From contig NZ_JBHOQR010000024.1 in assembly GCF_042408815.1 (NCBI RefSeq), forward strand, positions 62,001-126,000: a DNA stretch of 64,000 nucleotides, in the 5' to 3' direction. This document shows positions 60,316-64,000 of the stretch, piece by piece (position 1 is the first letter of the stretch; the number at the start of each line of letters is the position of its first letter). Under the pieces are notes generated by a model. The model did no database searches and was not told the DNA's origin. It worked only from the letters and a program-made list of their open reading frames with translations. Position numbers and translations under genes: made by a program. Source of the stretch: Thermoflexus sp042408815 (GTDB lineage: Bacteria; Chloroflexota; Anaerolineae; Thermoflexales; Thermoflexaceae).

Positions 60316-61164
60316 ATGCGCATCCTGATCACAGGGGCAGGCGGGCAACTGGGGCGGGCCCTGCAGGAGGCCCTGGCGGATCATTCGTTGATTCCGCTCG
60401 CCCACGCCGATCTGGACATCACCGATCGGGCGGCGGTCTTTCAAGCCATCCTTCGCCATCGGCCCGATGTGGTCATCCACGCAGCGGCAATGACCGATGT
60501 GGATGGCTGCGCCCGGGATCCGGAGCGGGCCTTTCGGGTGAACGCCCTGGGCACCCAGACCGTGGCGATGGCCTGCGGGGCGGCTGGAGCGGCCATGGTT
60601 TACATCAGCACCAATGAGGTGTTCGATGGGACCAAAACCGAGCCCTATCTGGAGTTCGATTCTCCCAACCCCATCAACCCCTACGGTCTCAGCAAGTGGG
60701 CCGGAGAGTGGTTCGTCTCCCACCTGCTCCGCCGTTTTTACATCGTCCGAACGGCGTGGGTCTTCGGCCCGGGAGGCCATCACTTCATTCGCAAGATCCT
60801 TCAGCGGGCCGACGAACAGGGGGCCCTCTGGGTGGTCCACGATGAAGTGGGCTCGCCCAGCTACGCCCGGGATGTGGCGGCGGCGATCGCCCGCCTGATC
60901 GAGACCGGAGCCTATGGGATCTATCATTTCACCAATGAGGGGATGTGCTCCCGCTACGAGTATGCCATCGAAGTCCTCCGTCGGACTGGTCGATCGCACA
61001 TCCGGGTGACCCCCATCTCGCTCACGGAATTCCCTCGCCCCTCCCGGGTCCCTCCCTTTACCCCGCTACGCAACCTGTGTGGGGCTGCCCTGGGGATCAC
61101 TCTGCGCCCGTGGCCAGAGGCGCTGCGGGCCTACCTGGCGGAAGAAGGATGGCTGGCCGAATGA
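60316..61164 (+). CDS. RmlD-like dTDP-4-dehydrorhamnose reductase family protein
   Basis: 282 residues. Short-chain dehydrogenase of the RmlD/SDR type: MRILITGAGGQLG (NADPH-binding GxxGxxG), DLDITDRAAV, STNEVFDG, the catalytic NPYGLSKWAGE (YxxxK) and RTAWVFGPGG. Makes dTDP-L-rhamnose or a related deoxy sugar; the rest of rmlABC is absent here. The ATG at 60316 is set by the Rossmann motif; longer in-frame readings cross the promoter. It overlaps the following glycosyltransferase start by four bases. Confidence 0.9.
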   Translation: MRILITGAGGQLGRALQEALADHSLIPLAHADLDITDRAAVFQAILRHRPDVVIHAAAMTDVDGCARDPERAFRVNALGTQTVAMACGAAGAAMVYISTNEVFDGTKTEPYLEFDSPNPINPYGLSKWAGEWFVSHLLRRFYIVRTAWVFGPGGHHFIRKILQRADEQGALWVVHDEVGSPSYARDVAAAIARLIETGAYGIYHFTNEGMCSRYEYAIEVLRRTGRSHIRVTPISLTEFPRPSRVPPFTPLRNLCGAALGITLRPWPEALRAYLAEEGWLAE

Positions 61165-62114
61165 ACGAGCCCCTGGTCTCCGTGATCATCCCCAACTGGA
61201 ACGGCGCGGCCCATCTGCCCACCTGCCTGGAGGCGCTGCGTCGACAGACCTATGCCCGACGGGAAGTGCTGGTGGTGGACAACGGCTCCACCGATGATTC
61301 CCTGAAACTCCTCGCCCGCTACCCGGAGGTCCGAATCCTGGCCCTGGGATTCAACCGAGGCTTTGCGGGGGCCGTCAACGCAGGGATCCGCGCCGCCCAA
61401 GGGGAGATCATCGTGCTCCTGAACAATGATACGGAGCCCTCTCCCTCATGGCTGGAGACCATGGTGGCAGCCTTCGAACGCCATCCGGACGCGGGGCTTC
61501 TGGCTTCTAAGATCCTCCTCTTCGATCGGCGGGATGTTTTCCATTCCGCCGGCGATTACTATCGGGTGGACGGGGTTCCGGGAAACCGTGGGGTCTGGGA
61601 GACGGATCGGGGGCAGTATGATCGGGAAGAGGAAGTGTTCTCCGCCTGCGGGGCAGCGGCTGCCTATCGGCGGGAGCTTTTCCAGGACATCGGGCCCTTC
61701 GATGAGGATTTCTTTTACTCGTGTGAGGATGTGGATCTAGCCTGGCGAGCTCAGATCGCAGGATGGAGCTGCTGGTATGTCCCGACCGCCGTGGTCTATC
61801 ACAAGTTGAGCGCCACCGGCGGCGGCCCGATCGCCAGCTTTTATGATGGGCGGAATTTCATTTATCTGATCGCCAAAGATTACCCGGCAGGGTTGCTGAG
61901 GCGGTTCTGGCCACAGGTCCTGCGGGCGCAATTCCGGATCGCGTGGAATGCCCTCCGGGCATGGAGGGGAACGGCCGCGCGAGCCCGGCTACGGGGGATG
62001 CTGGCCGGTCTTCTCACCTGGCCGCGCGCCGCCCGGAAGCGGCCCCAGGTCTTCGCCCGCCGCCGCCGCTCCGATGAGGCGCTGCTGGAAAGGCTGATGT
62101 GGGCGCCCCCTTGA
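61161..62114 (+). CDS. Family 2 glycosyltransferase, rhamnosyltransferase-like
   Basis: 317 residues. GT-A fold: VSVIIPNWNGAAHLPTCL, VDNGSTDDS, NVGFAG-like NRGFAGAVNAG, and the DxD-type NNDTEPSP. Later FFYSCEDVDLAWRA and a C-terminal region of about 80 residues. Likely adds a sugar to a surface polysaccharide or glycolipid; coupling to the RmlD-like gene suggests a rhamnose-type donor. ATG 61161 overlaps the preceding TGA; ATG 61149 is an alternative. Confidence 0.9.
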   Translation: MNEPLVSVIIPNWNGAAHLPTCLEALRRQTYARREVLVVDNGSTDDSLKLLARYPEVRILALGFNRGFAGAVNAGIRAAQGEIIVLLNNDTEPSPSWLETMVAAFERHPDAGLLASKILLFDRRDVFHSAGDYYRVDGVPGNRGVWETDRGQYDREEEVFSACGAAAAYRRELFQDIGPFDEDFFYSCEDVDLAWRAQIAGWSCWYVPTAVVYHKLSATGGGPIASFYDGRNFIYLIAKDYPAGLLRRFWPQVLRAQFRIAWNALRAWRGTAARARLRGMLAGLLTWPRAARKRPQVFARRRRSDEALLERLMWAPP

Positions 62115-62229
62115 AGAGCCCCGCAGCTCATCCGCGTGACCGCTTCATCGATAAGCCGCAAACCCAGGAAGGATTGACCCTTCTTGTACTTCGATAGACA
62201 ATTCCCATAACTCCTGCTCAGGAGCGATC

Positions 62230-63633
62230 ATGCGTCGATTGGGGATCGGGTTGCTGATCACGCTTGTTCTGGCCTGCAGCGCTGGGGCTGTCGCGCTGGT
62301 CTGGACCGCCGCCCATTGGGCCTCCCGCCCTGCTCTCCCTACCCCCCCATTCTCGCCCCCACCCGTTTCGACCCCAATCGTTCCGCTGCCAGACACCACT
62401 CCCCTCCCGTCCGTCTCAACCCCCCTGTCCCCTCCGGGGACCACCGTCCCGAGCCTGAAGGTTTTCGATGAGATCGCCCGGGTGGTGGAACAAATCCGGG
62501 GACTGCAGGCGACGGGGCCTTACACGCGCTCCCTGATGACCCCGGCGGAGTTGCGAGCCTATCAGGAGAGGAAGTTCGAGAAAGATTACACACCAGAAGA
62601 GGCCCGCCAGGATACCCTGACCCTGGCCGCCTTCGATCTGCTGCCGCGGGATTTCAACCTGCGGGAGTTCCTGCTCGATCTTTACACCGAACAGATCGCG
62701 GGTTTCTACGACCCGGACACCAAACAATTCTTCGTGATCAGCGAGCAGGAGCAGCCGGGGATCCTGGAGCAGGTGACTTTTGCCCATGAATACACACACC
62801 TTCTGCAGGATCAGCACTTCGATCTCGTCGCCCTCGGGTTCACCGATGATCCGAGCAAGCGGCCGAAGGACCTGGATGATGACGCAATGCTCGCCCGGCG
62901 GGCCCTGGTAGAAGGAGATGCAACCCTTACGCAACTGCTCTATCTGAGCCGCCTCCCCCGGACCGCGCAACAGGAATGGCTGGAGGCCGTCCAGCGTCAG
63001 CCCAGTGAAGTCTTCGACCGCGCTCCCCGGGTCATCCGGGAGGAACTCACCTTCCCCTACGAGGCTGGCTTCGCATTCGTTCGAACGCTGTATGACCAGG
63101 GAGGATGGGATGCAATCAACGCTGCCTTCCGGGATCCTCCGGCTTCCACCGAACAGATCCTGCATCCAGAGAAGTTCCGGAGCCGCGAGCCGCCCATCCG
63201 GGTGACGCTGCCGCCCCTCACCGATACGCTCGGGAGTGGCTGGCGGCTGATCGATGAGAATGTGCTGGGGGAGTTCTTCCTGCGAGTTTATCTGGAGGAA
63301 CGCCTCCCCGCATCTCAGGCAGAGAAAGCAGCCGCCGGATGGGGTGGAGATCGCTATGCGGTCTATGGGAATGAAGCGACGGGTCAGGACCTGCTGGTGC
63401 TCGCCGTGGCCTGGGATAATGAGGCGGAGGCCCGCGAGTTTGTGGAAGCCTACCGGGCCTATGCAGCCGCTCGCTATGGGGAAGGCCCTGTCCGGGAGAC
63501 CGCCGGGCAGGCCCTCTGGATTGGGAAGGACGTGTTATGGCTGGAATGGAAGGGGGCAGACACGCTGATCCTTCGCGGGCCCAGCGAAGAAGTGGCAGCG
63601 CGGGTCCGCACTCGCATTCCGTGGCCACGCTGA
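62230..63633 (+). CDS. Secreted or membrane-anchored zincin metalloprotein
   Basis: 467 residues. N-terminal signal/anchor (6-28), Pro/Thr/Ser-rich linker (35-75), then a globular part with HEYTH (H186, E187, H190) and a downstream EGDATL (Glu228) as the likely third zinc ligand, the gluzincin plan. Conserved-looking IAGFYDPDTKQFFVI precedes it. No recognised peptidase subfamily. Isolated: 115 bases after the glycosyltransferase with no clear promoter seen. ATG 62230 has AGGAG upstream. Protease activity is inferred from the motif only. Confidence 0.8.
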   Translation: MRRLGIGLLITLVLACSAGAVALVWTAAHWASRPALPTPPFSPPPVSTPIVPLPDTTPLPSVSTPLSPPGTTVPSLKVFDEIARVVEQIRGLQATGPYTRSLMTPAELRAYQERKFEKDYTPEEARQDTLTLAAFDLLPRDFNLREFLLDLYTEQIAGFYDPDTKQFFVISEQEQPGILEQVTFAHEYTHLLQDQHFDLVALGFTDDPSKRPKDLDDDAMLARRALVEGDATLTQLLYLSRLPRTAQQEWLEAVQRQPSEVFDRAPRVIREELTFPYEAGFAFVRTLYDQGGWDAINAAFRDPPASTEQILHPEKFRSREPPIRVTLPPLTDTLGSGWRLIDENVLGEFFLRVYLEERLPASQAEKAAAGWGGDRYAVYGNEATGQDLLVLAVAWDNEAEAREFVEAYRAYAAARYGEGPVRETAGQALWIGKDVLWLEWKGADTLILRGPSEEVAARVRTRIPWPR

Positions 63634-63644
63634 GACGGCAGCCT

Positions 63645-64000
63645 ATGGGCCTCCCATCGGGCGCTCCATCTCTCGCCCAGATCCTGGAAGCCCATTGGAC
63701 ATTGCGGAAGGTGCTTCCAGCGACCCCCTTGTGGATGTTTCCCGTATTGAACCGCATGCTGGGGGGCCAGGTTGGGCTGAAGCTCGAAGCCTGGCAGCCG
63801 ACCGGCTCGTTTAAGGTTCGCGGCGCTCTGGCTCGGCTGGCGCATCTGACGCCAGAGGAACGCGAGCGCGGCGTGGTCACCGCCTCCGCCGGCAACCACA
63901 GTCTGGCGGTAGCATTCGCCGCCCAGCTGCTGGGGGGGGATCCCCGCTACGGTCTTCCTACCGGAAACCGCTTCCCCGAACAAGATCCGGGCCCTGGAAG
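63645..64000 (+). CDS. Threonine/serine dehydratase, 3' end outside window, frameshift at G8
   Basis: Fold-type II PLP enzyme: LPATPLWMFPVLN, the PLP lysine in QPTGSFKVRGALARL and TASAGNHSLAVAFAAQLL, as in threonine/serine ammonia-lyases. After a run of eight G (63932-63939) the open frame gives nonsense-like residues, whereas the next frame gives ATVFLPETASPNKIRALE, the expected continuation. Seven G would restore it. So there is either a sequencing error, slippage or inactivation. SD before ATG 63645 is weak. It starts 12 bases after the zincin. Confidence 0.78.
   Translation, partial: MGLPSGAPSLAQILEAHWTLRKVLPATPLWMFPVLNRMLGGQVGLKLEAWQPTGSFKVRGALARLAHLTPEERERGVVTASAGNHSLAVAFAAQLLGGDPRYGLPTGNRFPEQDPGPG

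Overview
The window is about 64 kb of GC-rich bacterial chromosome, densely coding, with many 4-base start/stop overlaps and clear Shine-Dalgarno sites. Gene content and arrangement suggest a thermophilic Chloroflexota, possibly a Thermoflexus-like lineage; this is inference from a fused pyrF-pyrE gene, a Gram-positive-type heme pathway with HemQ, single-membrane lipoproteins and PaaABCD. No rRNA, tRNA, CRISPR or prophage was recognised.

Layout. 1-6.8 kb: 5' part of recN, a B-box membrane protein, a DUF92 protein, a small sulfite-oxidase-fold protein, metE and lipA. 7.2-9.9 kb: three-gene ABC exporter. 10.2-13.0 kb: CBS/CorC-type membrane protein, RNase PH, a lipoprotein. 13.2-16.8 kb (minus): 2-oxoacid dehydrogenase E1alpha-E1beta-E2 with its own promoter. 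17.0-18.4 kb: metallo-beta-lactamase-fold protein with a damaged metal site and a TPR lipoprotein. 18.4-29.0 kb (minus): complete heme pathway from glutamyl-tRNA to heme (hemA, C, D, B, chdC, a radical SAM gene, hemL, hemE, cgoX/hemY, hemH), led by a consensus-like promoter. 29.4-33.9 kb: adenine deaminase and PEP carboxylase, convergent over a shared terminator. 34.3-37.3 kb: orphan histidine kinase, membrane protein, methyltransferase. 37.4-38.0 kb: multiply frameshifted remnant that looks like a DNA methyltransferase. 38.0-45.6 kb (minus): pyrC-pyrB-pyrFE-pyrD followed by grpE-dnaJ-prmA, with a candidate transcription attenuator before pyrC. 45.7-48.4 kb: Xaa-Pro peptidase, then a TPP riboswitch and terminator controlling a CytX-like permease. 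48.5-51.7 kb (minus): tetR-paaABCD with a perfect-consensus promoter and a palindromic operator. 51.9-56.7 kb (minus): arginase-family enzyme, acpS, alpha/beta hydrolase, MFS and PrsW proteins. 56.8-58.0 kb (minus): lipoprotein with a DsbA-like domain and a cyclophilin domain, whose first active-site Cys codon is an in-frame TGA. 58.2-64 kb: threonine synthase, palindromic spacer, a frame-disrupted DCC protein, an RmlD-like reductase, a glycosyltransferase, a zincin and a threonine dehydratase frameshifted at a G8 tract and cut by the window end.

The most striking observation is the DsbA-cyclophilin lipoprotein. The frame is open on both sides of a single TGA at codon 82, exactly where a UxxC/CxxC motif requires its first residue, and a stem-loop follows in the position expected for a bacterial SECIS. 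It is a strong candidate selenoprotein that routine gene calling would split or truncate. Second-tier observations are the eukaryote-CAD-like pyrC-pyrB pair with the reversed UMP-synthase fusion, the pyr leader attenuator, the compact coproporphyrin-dependent heme cluster with an AhbD/NirJ-like radical SAM gene inside, and the R-M remnant.
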